Shown: positions 24,697 to 37,000 of the stretch, in pieces
Layout: each line of letters opens with the position of its first letter
Position numbering within the stretch: position 1 is the stretch's first letter
Source of the DNA: Macrocystis pyrifera
Lineage: Eukaryota; Sar; Phaeophyceae; Laminariales; Laminariaceae
NCBI GenBank assembly: GCA_031763025.1
Contig: JASSKH010000007.1
Location: forward strand, 10,059,930 to 10,123,929
Length of the DNA: 64,000 nucleotides
Direction: 5' to 3'
Notes under the pieces: model-generated
Databases searched by the model: none
Told to the model about the DNA's origin: nothing
The model's input: the letters and a program-made list of their open reading frames with translations, nothing else
Position numbers and translations under genes: made by a program

Positions 24697-24957
24697 ATAG
24701 AAAAGATGATAAAAGTGCCCCCGCGGGCACTTTAGCTAACGGCGGAACTACTGCACGCACCGCTGCAGTAGATGCCGTAGATAACCCTCACGCAGGTCTG
24801 ACAACCTGCGATCGTTGTCATCGCGCGCGGTACATGTGTTTTTTTTTTTCCGGGGGTACTTTAGCTACGTGTCCCCCGTACCGGGGGGTATAATAAGCTA
24901 AAGTGCCCCCCGGGAACGTCGCTACCTAAGTGCCCCCGGGGACGTTTTTATCATCTC
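24697..24957. mobile_element. Fold-back element with GC-rich inverted ends
   Basis: The left end GATGATAAAAGTGCCCCCG pairs imperfectly with the right end, whose complement reads GATGATAAAAACGTCCCCG. Inside, GGGGGCACTTTAGC-type arms occur several more times in both orientations, so the whole unit of about 260 bp can fold. No coding capacity is present. Confidence 0.55.
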
Positions 24958-25266
24958 CCAAGAGATAGTTCAAGATTCTCGAAAAACACACCACACCACA
25001 GCCCAGCAATGGCCACCAGAGTGTGATAGAGGGTTTCGTCACGATGAGGCGGAATTCCCACACCCTTTCCGGTGACTTGTGGCCCAATCTCCCGCACACG
25101 GCACTCTTGTCGACACCATCACCACGCACCAAAAACCCTAAACCGTCAAGATTCGTGGACAAGAATGGCTTCCCGTTTTCCCCCCCCGTCGCCACCGCCG
25201 GCAACACGCCATGCAACGCCCCATGTACTGCCAGCTCCACGGCTTGCTGCAACGTCCGGCATCAAT

Positions 25267-25373
25267 ATTTCGGGGGACCATAGTAAATAGGACCTAGTAT
25301 TGTTAGTAAAAATAGTTGAATATGTAGGTTTTTATGTATACCATCGGTCCTACTAACTATGGACCCCCTTAAT
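25267..25373 (-). mobile_element. ~107-bp MITE family A, copy 2
   Basis: TIRs (CGGGGGACCATAGTAAATAG on the left) enclose the loop in reverse orientation relative to copy 1. Confidence 0.8.
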
Positions 25374-27109
25374 AATACTATCCTGGAAGGCACTACCAGA
25401 TGCACAAGTACCGTGCTCGTAGATCCAATATTTCAACGCCCCTGGTGTCGGCGGCGTTGCCACGTTGCGACGTGCTTGTCCGTGACTGGATATTTACATC
25501 GACGTCGTGGGGTCAAATCAGGCAAGTCTCCCATTCTTTCCCGCTTCTAGCGCCGCGAAGGTGATCCTGGAATGGCGGAGGGTTGCAGCACGGACAGCGG
25601 CCCCGTGCGGAAAAATGGTTGGCGCACAAGAAGGGGGTTCCTGATAAGCAGGCGTTGATCTGACTGCCCGGCGCCGGAATCGTCTTTTTTTGCACATGCA
25701 TGAGGCGCACGTGTTGATGGCGGTGGCTCCACTCCGTGAAGGAGATGTCGCTCGGCGTTTTTCGACCAGAGCGAAACATGCGGGCGGCCATTCTTTTGTG
25801 TGTTTTGTTTTCGTACGTGGGTGGTGCTCACGAAGTCTTACGCACTACTTAGGCCGAGAGTGCACTCGGGTCTTCGTGCGACTCGAGCGCCCTGAGCAAC
25901 GCTCGTTGCACCGTGATCGGGGCGACCTGCGCGATTGAGGTTGTGCTTTGCTTTTGGTGCGACTCAAAACGGAGGGGGTTACCAGCAATCGTAACTCACA
26001 ACATAAAACGGCAGTAGCTTTCTCTGGGGCATGTACACCACGCGATTGTTTTCGATAGTGCTCGGGAAACCCTTGGTATTGATTAGGGGGGGGAGTCGCG
26101 ACTCGTATCGTGGCCATCTCTTGCGTGGTTTCCCACACAATGACGCGCGGTTTGTAGCTGTCGGTACCGGTTTCGCCACTTGTGTCGCGGATGACAGGAG
26201 ACGGGGGGTTCACTTTCAAATTTCCTGTTCTGGAAGGCGTTACGAAGACCCGCCCTCAAGAAGTTGTGGTAAGAAAGAACCTAGACTGCCGCTAAATGTG
26301 CCCAGTCACCACCGTAGTTGAGTATCGAGAGGCGACGGAACCCAGGCAATCGTGACGCGTCGAGAGGCCGGGATTCCTTTCCCGGGCATTCTAGAAAGCG
26401 GCGAGAAGGGGGAACTGGCGTTGACCCCGGGGCAGATGACCACTACCCTCCAGACCCATCAGCAGGCTGGCAGACAGGATAAGCAGTGCACGATGCCACC
26501 CCCCCGGGCGAGAGGGGCGGCGAGTCACAACATGGACGATTCGGCGGCCCTATACGTTCGTATGGAGTACGTGGAGTGGAAGCCCGTAACCGTCGCACGC
26601 AAATACGAAGGGGTACCAGCGTCCGAGGACACGGCGGGGTTTGAAGCGTTCTCTCGAAATGGCGTTCATAGAAGCGGGCGTCTTGCCACTGTCCGGGCCG
26701 TGTGCACGCTCATACGCAGCGTTCCCACGGGACAGCCGGAGCCGAATCCACTGGAGGCCAAGGTACATAGAAGTTTGGGTATAATAAGGACAACTTGAAT
26801 CCGCGGCAAGGAAGTTAATATACTATTTAACTACGGCATCGAGGATATAGGCAAAGAGACAACAAGTATATGGGTGTGATCTCATGCCGTAGCAGAGAGG
26901 CCTCATGAAGCTCGAATTATGTACGAACTAAAGCGACGACGACATGTTACTGCGGTAGTCTTGACCCGAAACGGGGACGCACGAAGGGCAACCCCGGAGG
27001 GGAAAAAGAGCTTTTCTGGATCGTGCACGAGGAGCAAGTCAATGACGCTTGCACCTCGGCAGCCTCGCGCAGCACACGAGGAAGTTGCTCGTGGTTAGGA
27101 AGAACAGGC

Positions 27110-27320
27110 CATCCCGCCCGCCCATCTTTTTTGCGCCAATACGTCGGCAACGACATCGGGTTTTTAGTTTTGTTTGTTTTGTTTTGTATTGTTAATTTTA
27201 CCAGAGTAACTACTCTCTGCGACGAGGCGCCGCGTTGATCGCCGTCGGATCAACGCGGGGGTAGCAGCCCTGGCCGAGAATCTCCGGCTGATCGCGGCAG
27301 AGCGTCACACACTCTATACC
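27110..27320. repeat. ~200-bp dispersed repeat with conserved hairpin, copy 2
   Basis: It is homologous to 20965-21165. The hairpin GCGTTGATC-GCCGTCG-GATCAACGC at 27231-27255 has a perfect 9-bp stem. Confidence 0.65.
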
Positions 27321-27763
27321 TGGTGCAAATGAAAGCCACGACGAAATGCTGCCGCGGAAACCCTTGGTATGGGTTGTTGGGGGAGTCGCGACTCGTAGAT
27401 ACGTATTCTTGAGCTCCGACTTTGTAAGATGCACATGGACTACCGAGCGTAAGTTTTGGTCGCGCTGAGCGTACTGCGCATGTGCTCACCGTGCCGTATC
27501 AGCTGCTGTGACGTTTTTTTTTTATCTTGGGGTGCCACCCTATGGCAGCTAGGCGGCCAGTGGAAGACTGTGTGGAGAATCTCTCCGAAAAATCGGGTTG
27601 TTGTCATATTTTGTGTTCGCCGTTTCCGAAACAGAAACGGTCAGTTCGATGCAGTGATTCAGCTGCCCTGTCGACTCCTAGAACCTGTGCTTGCTTTCGT
27701 TGTCGCCATTCCGTGGTGGTTCCAGGCCACGATCGAAACTCTCCTACTGCTGCTGCTGCGGCC

Positions 27764-27872
27764 ATTACGGGGGACCATAGTAAATAGGACCTACGGTACA
27801 CACGAAAACCTACATATTTCGCTAATTTTACTAACAATTTTTGGTCCTATTTACTATGGTCCCCCGTAAATA
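27764..27872 (+). mobile_element. ~107-bp MITE family A, copy 3
   Basis: Nearly perfect TIRs of about 28 bp are present (GGGGGACCATAGTAAATAGG and complement). It inserted in a CTG-rich stretch about 200 bp before the first recognised LRRC9 exon. Confidence 0.85.
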
Positions 27873-28073
27873 GTGCTGATGTGCCTTTCGAGCCCGCGTT
27901 TTCCGTAGTAGTCATCGCTTGTGAGATCGAGATATTCGTCGTCAGCTAACGGTTCGGAGATGAGCCACGTTTTGGGTCCTGGCGCACACAACATCCTCAC
28001 TGCGAGTGTGCTGCTTTCGTCTGCTCGGGATACACGAACGACGAAACCCGCTTTTTGCCTATCGCCCTTCCAG

Positions 28074-31000
28074 GTGGCGGCCACTGGAGAGGAGGCGCTC
28101 GAAAAGCTGGAGGAGTTGGAGATGATATTCGGCGCCGTCGACGAACTTGGAGGTCTCGAGCGCTGCACCAGTCTGCGGTCCTTGACGCGTGAGCGATGCA
28201 ATGACCGACGCGCAACATTCGTCGTTCATGGACCACACGAGCGCTTTTCCTCGCGCCCTCTAACCCCCTTTTGCCCGTAGGTGCAATAAACACAGGGGTC
28301 TCAACTACGGGTTTCTAGCCCTGACTCGCCGTGACACGACTACTTCTCCTGCGTATTTTCGCGGGGTATGATCACCGCTGGACGCGTCGGTTGTCGATTT
28401 TTTTTTAACGCAACCGCCGCAGAGCGCGGATAGTCCACAAGATCATCACAAAAGAAAAAAAAAAAAAACGAAACCTGGGCGGTGGAGAGGGTGGGCGGGG
28501 GGAAAACCCTCGAAAAAAAAGGGAGCACCAAAAAGGGCCTATTTCTAGACGCTCGCACCAATACGCGTTTTGCGATAACTTCTCGTTCCGTTGCGCGAGA
28601 TGGGCGTCCTGTGCGGGGCATCGCGGCCGTGTGGTAACGCCGTACCGACTTCAAAGAAAAATATTTCGTGCCCCACCCGTTCCAATGGGTGGGGATAGCA
28701 TTTTGCTAAACCAGCAGATTGAAGCCCCGCCCGACCGATCGATGGGTCTCCCGCACGAAAGGACAGCATGCGGGATTCAAGAGAGGAAGACGTCGTTCTC
28801 GTTCTTCCCCCCCCCTCACCCCCCCACCGCACTGCCTGAAGGGTGGAAATCCGACTATGCCGCTCCGTCCCGGCACCGTAGGGGCGCGAGGGTCTATAGC
28901 CATACGACTACGGCCATGCATGACTTGAGTGCACTCCCCCCCCCCCCCCCCCCTCTGTCCCTCATCGCGATTGGTTCTAGTGATGTCTGCCTGGTCAGTG
29001 ATAACGTGATGTGCTCCGTCCCGTCATTGTAGGGATGCGAGGGTCTACAGTCATACGACTACGGCCATGCATGACATGAATACCCCCCCCCCCCCCCGCC
29101 CCATGTCCCCTGTCCTCCGTGCTGTGCCTGGACCGGCTCGCATGCAGTAATTGACTGCGGACTGCGGCGCATCTCAAATCTGGAGCCTGTGAGCCATTCC
29201 CTCGTGAAGATGTGTCTGTGCGATCAGGTACGGCAGGGCAAAAGGCGTTTGGCGTTTTGGCGACGTCGAGTCCAACAGCATGTCGTTCTGTGTAGTGAAC
29301 GCTACGTACCACTAAAATATTCATCCTGTCAAAAAATTCCTACGTAGCTAGCTAGCGCGCGCATTCTCTCCAAGCAAATCGCAGCAGCAGCAGCAGCGTT
29401 GTTTTTTTTTTTTTTTTTTTCAGGGGTGGGCGTCCACGTCAGCTTTGCTCGCTTGCGCGTGTGTAATGGAATCGATGCCGCAGTTGCTTTCATGCACCAG
29501 GAAGGTACCAAGCACACCGGTCACTGTCGAGGGTTCAATAGACTACCGTGCACCAATGCGCGCGCTTCGTGCTCCCCCCCCCCCCCCCCGCTCCCCGCGC
29601 GCCGCGGCTTGTTGCTCCTCCGTAGAGCAAAGCAACGGGTAGTCAATCTGTGACAAAGCGTCTAACCCCCCAGTGCACGTCACGGCAGGGTTGAATGAAG
29701 CCTCTCCCGAGACAAATTCGTTCAGTTTTCGTTCGGTTGCGCCCATGCATGCGGAGGCATGCGCAGGAGGTGTAGTGTAACGATCAGGAGCGGTACGCAA
29801 AAAAACAACGAAAACGCGAACGATCTTGTAAAAAACCTGTAGCTTTACCCTTGCGCTTACTGAATAATAGTGTCCCACACTAATTTCAAGTAGTATGACC
29901 CAAAATAATGGTTGCAGTTCTTATGGAGTTGAAGCAAATGATGCGTTCGCCCTTTTCGTTTTGCCCCTCCTTATCCATCGCGAACACCTTTTTGCCGTCG
30001 TTGACATTTCGTTCGCCCTCTTTCGTTTTTTTTTTTTTCAAGTTCACTCTACAGTTTGTTTCCCGACGATTCAATGTGCTTCGGACTTGGTGTTCTGCTT
30101 TTTTCAGGGGTTGGAGAAGATGGAAGGCCTTTGTCTACCGGGCCTAAGGGAGCTATTCCTACACCAGAACAAGATCGTCAAGATAGAGGGGCTGCAGGGG
30201 TGAGCATCCCCTGCTGTTTTGTCTCGCGACACTAGTCCGCGCTAGACGATACCAAGTACCTGGTAGGTCTTTCTCTTTGTAATTATCGCAAGATGAAGCA
30301 AGCTATACTCAGATAACGCGAGGGGTGCGCGTTGTCGACGGAATGGGACCCGACGCTCCAAAACATAGACATCGTGCAAAACTCGGTGATCGAGGGCAAC
30401 ACCTTTCGTTGCCTTTTTTGGGGATGTCGAGCAGGCCACCACGCGGAAGCTGGAACGGCTAATGTATACGGCTCAACTCTTATGCATCTATGGCCTAGTT
30501 TATTCTGCGTGTGAGGTAAGCGTCTCTACTGACACAATGTGCGCCCGTCGCTCCTCCCAGGCTCACAGACTACGTTGGCTGTGTTGACAAGCGCGAGCGC
30601 AAGGGGAGCACCCCCCGGCCCGCACCCGGCCGATCGTTCTCGCGATTCGCCGCGCTGAGTCTTGTGGTCCTTTATCATCGTGTGTTTTTTTTCGTGCTTG
30701 TCTGCACGCCCCCCCCCCCCCCCCCCCGCCCCTATATTTTATACCTGGTATATATAGGTTGGGTTGGAATCGGTTGGCGACGACGCTGTAAAACACGCCT
30801 CTCACTGCGTGAACTAGACAGCCAGGGTACCGTTTTTTTTTTTTTGGCGGTTACCACGGCTGGCGGTCAAGTCAGATCATCTTTGTGCGGGGAGAACCTT
30901 CACTCCGCACAAGGGGGATGATCGTATCACGCAATGAGTATATGGTGAGGCACCCACGAGGCAGTTACATGGTAAACCCATTGCTGTCTCTGGAAGTGGC

Positions 31001-34000
31001 CACGCCAGAAATTAAATCAATTCATTGATGCTGTCATCCATATGCAAGAACATCCGCCTCAAATGCGGTTCTTAGTAGGATGCAGCTCACCCTTCATGCG
31101 ACTCGCCGAACACCTCACGGTGCTTCGCGCTTGGTGCACGCAATGTCTGCCTGGTCGGTGAAAACCCGACGCGCTCCGTCCCGGCATGGTGGGGATGCGA
31201 GGGTCTATGGTCATACGACTACGACCATGCATGATAATGAGTACACCCCCCCCCCCCCCCCCCCCCCCCCGCCCCTCTTTATGTGGTCAAGTCGGCTCTT
31301 AGAACGCCTAAGGCCAAGGTGAACGAAGCGTGACTTTTTCCTCCTTTTGCCCTCCCCTGGTGCTGGCCCAAAGTGCTCCATCTCGGTATTGCAAGGGTGC
31401 TAGGGTCTATGGTCACACGACTACGGCCATGCATAATATGAGCACCCCCATAGTTGATAGAGCTGTATGGGAGAAAGTATCAAAAGGGCGAGCTGGAATA
31501 AGGTGGGAGGGCGTAGTTGAGAAAGTATGGAAGGATCTAGGGGGAAACCAAGTAGAGATGATGTCCGCCGGGAAGTTTGGGAGGTACAAGGCAGACGTAG
31601 AAGAAAGGATAGAAAGAAGGGAAAGGCTAGCGCAAAGAAACAAGGTGGAATCGGAAAAACATATACGGGGGATTGAGGGAAGGAATAGGAATGAAAACGT
31701 ATTTGCATGGCCCAATGGACTTCGCGAAAACGCTGAAACTGCGCTTTCGTGTAGGGGACCTGGACCTGCCAGAAAGAAGAAAGAGGTACACCAGTAGCCG
31801 GGACGAGGAGGAAGTAGACGCACAGATGTGCCCGTGTGGCAAAGCAATAGAGAGTAGAACTCACATAGTAGGAGAATGTGAAATATACAAGGAGGAACGG
31901 GATGTGTTAGAAGAGGAGATGAGGAAAATAGACGAATGTGACATGGAGGAGTTTGATACAATGAATAGCAGCGAGAAAACGATCGCTATCCTAGGAGATA
32001 GATGGTGGCCACAGGAGGCCAAACGGGAAGGGGATAAGATTAGCAAAAAGTTTCTGTGTAATTTATGGAAACAACGTATTGAGCGCCCAATTGTTGGAGG
32101 TGTCTCTATTAGGAGTAGGAACGGTGCTCCGTCTCGAAAGGGATGCGTGGTCAATGGTCAAATGACTAAGGCAAGCAACAAATGAGTACGCCCCCCCCCC
32201 CCGTACCGTCATCGTAGGGATGTAGGGATTCGAGGGTCTATGGGCAATCGACTCTGTCCATGCATGACATAAATACACCCCCTCGTATTTACCCGGCTCA
32301 AAACCGCCATGTTGCTTTTCTCGCTTCTGTTTCCGCCAGATGTCCGTCTCTCCGCCGGCTGTGGCTGTTTTCGAACCACATCGCCAGGATGGAGGGGCTG
32401 CATCACTGCGGCGCGCTGCGCGAGTTGTGGCTGCACGACAACAGCATCACGACGATCGCCGGGGTACAGTCCCTGGTCCACCTGCAGGTACTTCGCCACC
32501 GTGGGCCGCGCCAATGATCACCCGCAGCCATTCTTCGCGGGCCATAGTGGGCCGTGCTGTGCGTTTTAAGAGCGGGGCGGAGCGGGCCGGGGGGGAGCGG
32601 AGTTTGTGTCATGTTGTGCTGTGCTTCGGTTGTTCCGGTTGTCTAGTCCGTACTTATCATCACATCGATGCAGTAGGAGCACGGAATCGCGCGGTGATCA
32701 AAAGGTGATGTGTAGCACTGCTGCGACACCTTGCCCTGTCACTCTTCGCAGCAACTCTTCGCAGCATATTTACGCCTTGGGATATCACTACTGTAGGACC
32801 ATTTCGTCCCCTAAACGGCTCCATGGAATAGCAGTACTTTGCGGAGTGCTCCCCCCCCCCCCCGCCCGGCCAGGCCGGGAGAATCACCCGATACCCAAAA
32901 GCGAGATCTTCGCGACCATCGGACAGCCCGTCTGGTTCTCAGCTATCGGTATTAAGCGATGCTAGCTGAAGTTTTCGGTCCCCAACGTGTTTCACCCTTT
33001 TCCGCGCTAGACACCTTCCATCCATCGGCGATACGAAAGGTACCGCGTTAGCTCACACGCACCCGAAAACACAAAGCCAGCACGCTACAGGTCACCCCGC
33101 CCCCCCCGCTCACGCACCCCGATGACGCTTGGTGCAAGCAAGCAATGCCTACCTGGTCAGCGAAAACCCGACGTGCTCCGTCCCGGCGTTGTAGGGATGC
33201 GAGGGTCTATGGTCATGCGACTAGGGGGGCCATGAATGACATGATTACACCCCCCCCTCCCCCTATTTTACATGCCTGGTATATATATATAGGTTGGATT
33301 GGCGCTGCTTGGCGACGACGCTGTGAAACATGCCTCTCACTGCGTGAGCTAGGCAACCAGGGCACCGTTTTTTTTTTATTTTTGCGGTCACCACGGCTGG
33401 CGGTCGAGTTAGATCATTTGTGCGGGGAGAACCTTAACTCCGCACAAGAGGGATGATCGTATCACGTAGTGTATATATGGTAAGGCACCCACGAGGCAGT
33501 TTTAAAGTAAACCCATTGCTGCCTCTGGAAGTGGCCACACCAGAAAATTAATCGATGCATTGACGCCGTCATCCATATTCGAGAAAACCCGCCTCAAAAG
33601 CGGTGCTTAGCAGGATGCAGCTCACTCTTCATGCGACTCGCCCAATATTTCACGGTGCTTCGCGCATGGTGCACACAACGTCTGCCTGGTCCGTGAAAAC
33701 CCGACGTGCTCCGTCCCGGCATTGTAGGGATGCGAGGGTCTATGGTCATACGACTACGGCCATGCATGAGATCGAGTACACCCCCCCCTCTATACTATAT
33801 ACCTGGTACCTGGTATATATATATATAGCTTGGGTTGGCGTCGGTTGGCGACGACGCTGTCAAACACGCCTCTCACGACGTCAGCTAGACAGCCTAGGTA
33901 TCGTTCTCTTTTCTTTTCTTTTCTTTTCGAGGTCACCACGGCTGGCGGTCGAGTTAGATCATGTTTGTGCGGGAGAACCTTCCCTGCGCACGAGGGGGAT

Positions 34001-37000
34001 GATCATATCACGTAGTGTGTATATGGTAAGGCACCCACGAGGCAGTCACATAGTAAACCCGTTGCTGTCTCTGGAAGTGGCCACAACGAAAATCAAATCA
34101 ATTAATTGACGTTGTCATCCATGTGCAAGAAAATCCACCTCAAAAGCGGTTCTTAGTAGGATGCAGCTCACTCTTCATGCGACTCGCCCTACACCTCTCG
34201 GCGCTTCGCGCTTGGTCCAAGCAGTGTCTGCCCGGTCAGTGAAAAACCCGACGCGCTCCGTCCCGGCATGGTGGGAATGCGAGGGTCTATGGTCATACGA
34301 CTACGGCCCTGCATGATAATGAGTACCCCCCCCACACCCCCAATGACCCGTCAGTACTTCCGAGATCGCTGCGCTCTCACAGTCCACGAAGCAGACAAGG
34401 GCGCGCACGCTCCACCAGCCACCAGCTACTGCCTCACCTCACCCTTGCCCTTGCCACCCCCCCCCAAGCGCTTACCCTGCTCCGCTCCGCCTTACATTGC
34501 ACGCTAAATGCGGCGCGCCTTCTGCGTGGCCTTTCTGACAGAACCTCGGTCTGGCGGGAAACCCCATCGGTGGCGTCCGGCACCTCTCCGGATTGCGCGG
34601 CCTGCCGTCTCTCGTCGACCTGGCCCTCAACGACGTCCACTTTGGCGCTTGCCCCGTCGTCACGGCTGAGGGTTATCGCAGCTTCGTCATGTGCTCTTTG
34701 CGCCAGGTGGGGCGAGGGGCGGGGGGGCGTACTCACTTGTTGCTTGCCTTGGTCGTTTGACCATTGACCACGATCGCGTTCGAGACGAGGCACCGTTCCT
34801 ACTCCTAATGGAGACACCTCCTACTTTTTTGGTGGGTAGAACCCGAAGGCAGATGAGCGCTTTCGTATGGAGTTGTGAGGCCCTGTCGGAGCCTGCTGTG
34901 ACCAATGGCTGTTGCGGGTCGCACTTGCGGGTCCAGATGGGCTCGCGACCGGCTGCGTGTATTTTTGTCAGTGCAGGCGGGCGGGACGGTTCTTAAGAGT
35001 GGTGGGGCGGTTGGGATCGGCACCTTATTGCTTGCAGGGGCTAGAGCGAGAGGCGGAACACGATCGAGATGGAGTGGCTGAGATGCGGAAATACTGCGTG
35101 GCGCGCCGCGTGCGTATACGTAGACGACACTGGTTTGTGTGGCACTTGACGAGGGCGTTGTTAGCGCGGGTAGGCGGTGTGATGAACAAATTGACGCTCG
35201 TTATCGCATTCCACGGGGTGGATCACTGAAGTTTTTCTCGCGCCCGCTTTGCTGGACTACAATCGGGTAAACGTACCGTCCATTTTCCTGCGCACGGTTG
35301 TAACGTGCCGTGCGCTACGCATTCTGTGGGTTTTCTGTCCAGGTGCGGCGACTTGACGGAATGGAAGTCATGGAGGCCGACAGGGCTGACGCGGAGCAGA
35401 AGTACGAGGAAGAGGTAGGTATCTCACAGTCGCGATTTGTTGTGGTCGTTTTTGCTGTTGTTGATGTTGGTATTGTCGGCGGTGGTGTCGGTGTTGCTGC
35501 TACTGTTGCTGCTGCCGCTGTTGTTGTTGATGATGCATGGTGTGATGCTGTGTGTGTTGGTAGGATCATTTTCTCTGTCCGTCAACGTTTTTCCTATTGG
35601 CGGTTGCTCCGGTTCTCAGCATACACACGGTGATGATCCAACTTGGCACGTCTTGACTCTGGCCGCGCCGAAGCACCACTTGATAACATTGCGCGCTGAT
35701 AGCAATGCGGGGTGGAACAGCACGTGAGAAGTAAGTGCCACACCGTGCCATTTCTTCCAAAACAAATTTCGTTCATGTACATCCACGTTTTTCTCCTTCC
35801 CCCCCTCAACGCCATCTTGCACTACTGTACGCATCTGTTAGGCGCAAAAGCGTCGGTGAACACACGTTGACCGCCTTCGCTCTTATTCCACCCCCCTGCC
35901 GACCGCCACAGGCGCTGGCGTATCAGGAGAGACTGGAGGAGATCGAGCGCAGGAGGGTCGGGGAGATTCGGCAAGCGGAGGTAATGCAGTTGGACCGAAG
36001 CAATCGAGAACCTTGATTTGCCACTCGAAGGCAGAAACGGCGGGAGAGTGGCGCACGAAAATCGAGGTTTTATCTTTCCGGTGCTTGGCTGTTGTGGCAG
36101 GTAGTGGGTCATGATTGCGCGGTGAGACACCAATTATTTTACAGGTTAGCTAGAAGGGCCCCGCGGGGAGTATCTATCGCCACGTTGTCTTGATTACGTA
36201 ACACCGATACGAATCGTATGTTCGTGAAGAATGGGCTGCGGGTGACGGTGCTGCCGCTCTTGCAGCTGCCATTCGACGCATTTCCTACCATGCGTAGTAG
36301 GCCTCTCTGCCTTATTTTCGGCTGGCAAGGCAAGTGCCGCGCGCGACTCGCTTTCGTTTTGTATAGACACGTGTTTTTTACCCGCGCGCGCGTCAGGCGA
36401 TTCAGCCGGTCGGCTTCGCAGTATCGCAGTATCCACGACATTGTCCCGGGTCTCGTCTGCTCACTGGAGCAACGTCTTGCTTCGCACCACGGCGCACTCG
36501 TGCTGACTTGTTTTTTGTCGTGCCGTAGTGTGCGTTTGTCTCCCGCATCTTGGGTAAGATCTTGAACTGCTGTTGGTCATCTCCAGCCCCCCCCCCCCTC
36601 CCCGAGAGGAGGCTGTTCCCGCCAACCCTTGAGCCATACCTACCGCATTGTATCAACTGACGCAAGCAACGCTAGCGCTGGCACCGTAGTTCATAGGGTA
36701 GAACTGGACACACACCATTTGATTCCCTGCCCTCCGCGCCTACCCCCCTATATTTTATACCTGGTATATATAGGTTGGATTGGAGTCGGTTGGCGACGAC
36801 GCTGTAAAACACGCCTCTCCCTGCGTGAGCTAGACAGCCAGGGTACCGTTTTTTTTTTTTTTGGCGGTTACCACGGCTGGCGGTCGAGTTAGATCATATT
36901 TGTGCGGGGAGAACCTTGCCGCCGCACAAAGGGATGATCGTATCACGTAGTGTGTATATGGTGAGGCACCCACGAGGCAGTTACATAGTGAACCCATTGC

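Noticed and set aside
31413-31961. Minus-strand frame of about 180 codons
   Set aside because: It is the reverse strand of the LINE coding region, whose plus-strand sequence shows the Cys/His knuckle.
33126-34341. Regularly spaced repeats resembling a repeat-spacer array
   Set aside because: Units are about 530 bp and end in poly(C). They are tandem retroposons in a eukaryotic intron, not a CRISPR array.
35040-35110. Possible LRRC9 exon after a GCAG acceptor (reading GLEREAEHDRDG)
   Set aside because: The flanking exons at 34706 and 35343 already join in phase with family-like sequence, so this is not needed.
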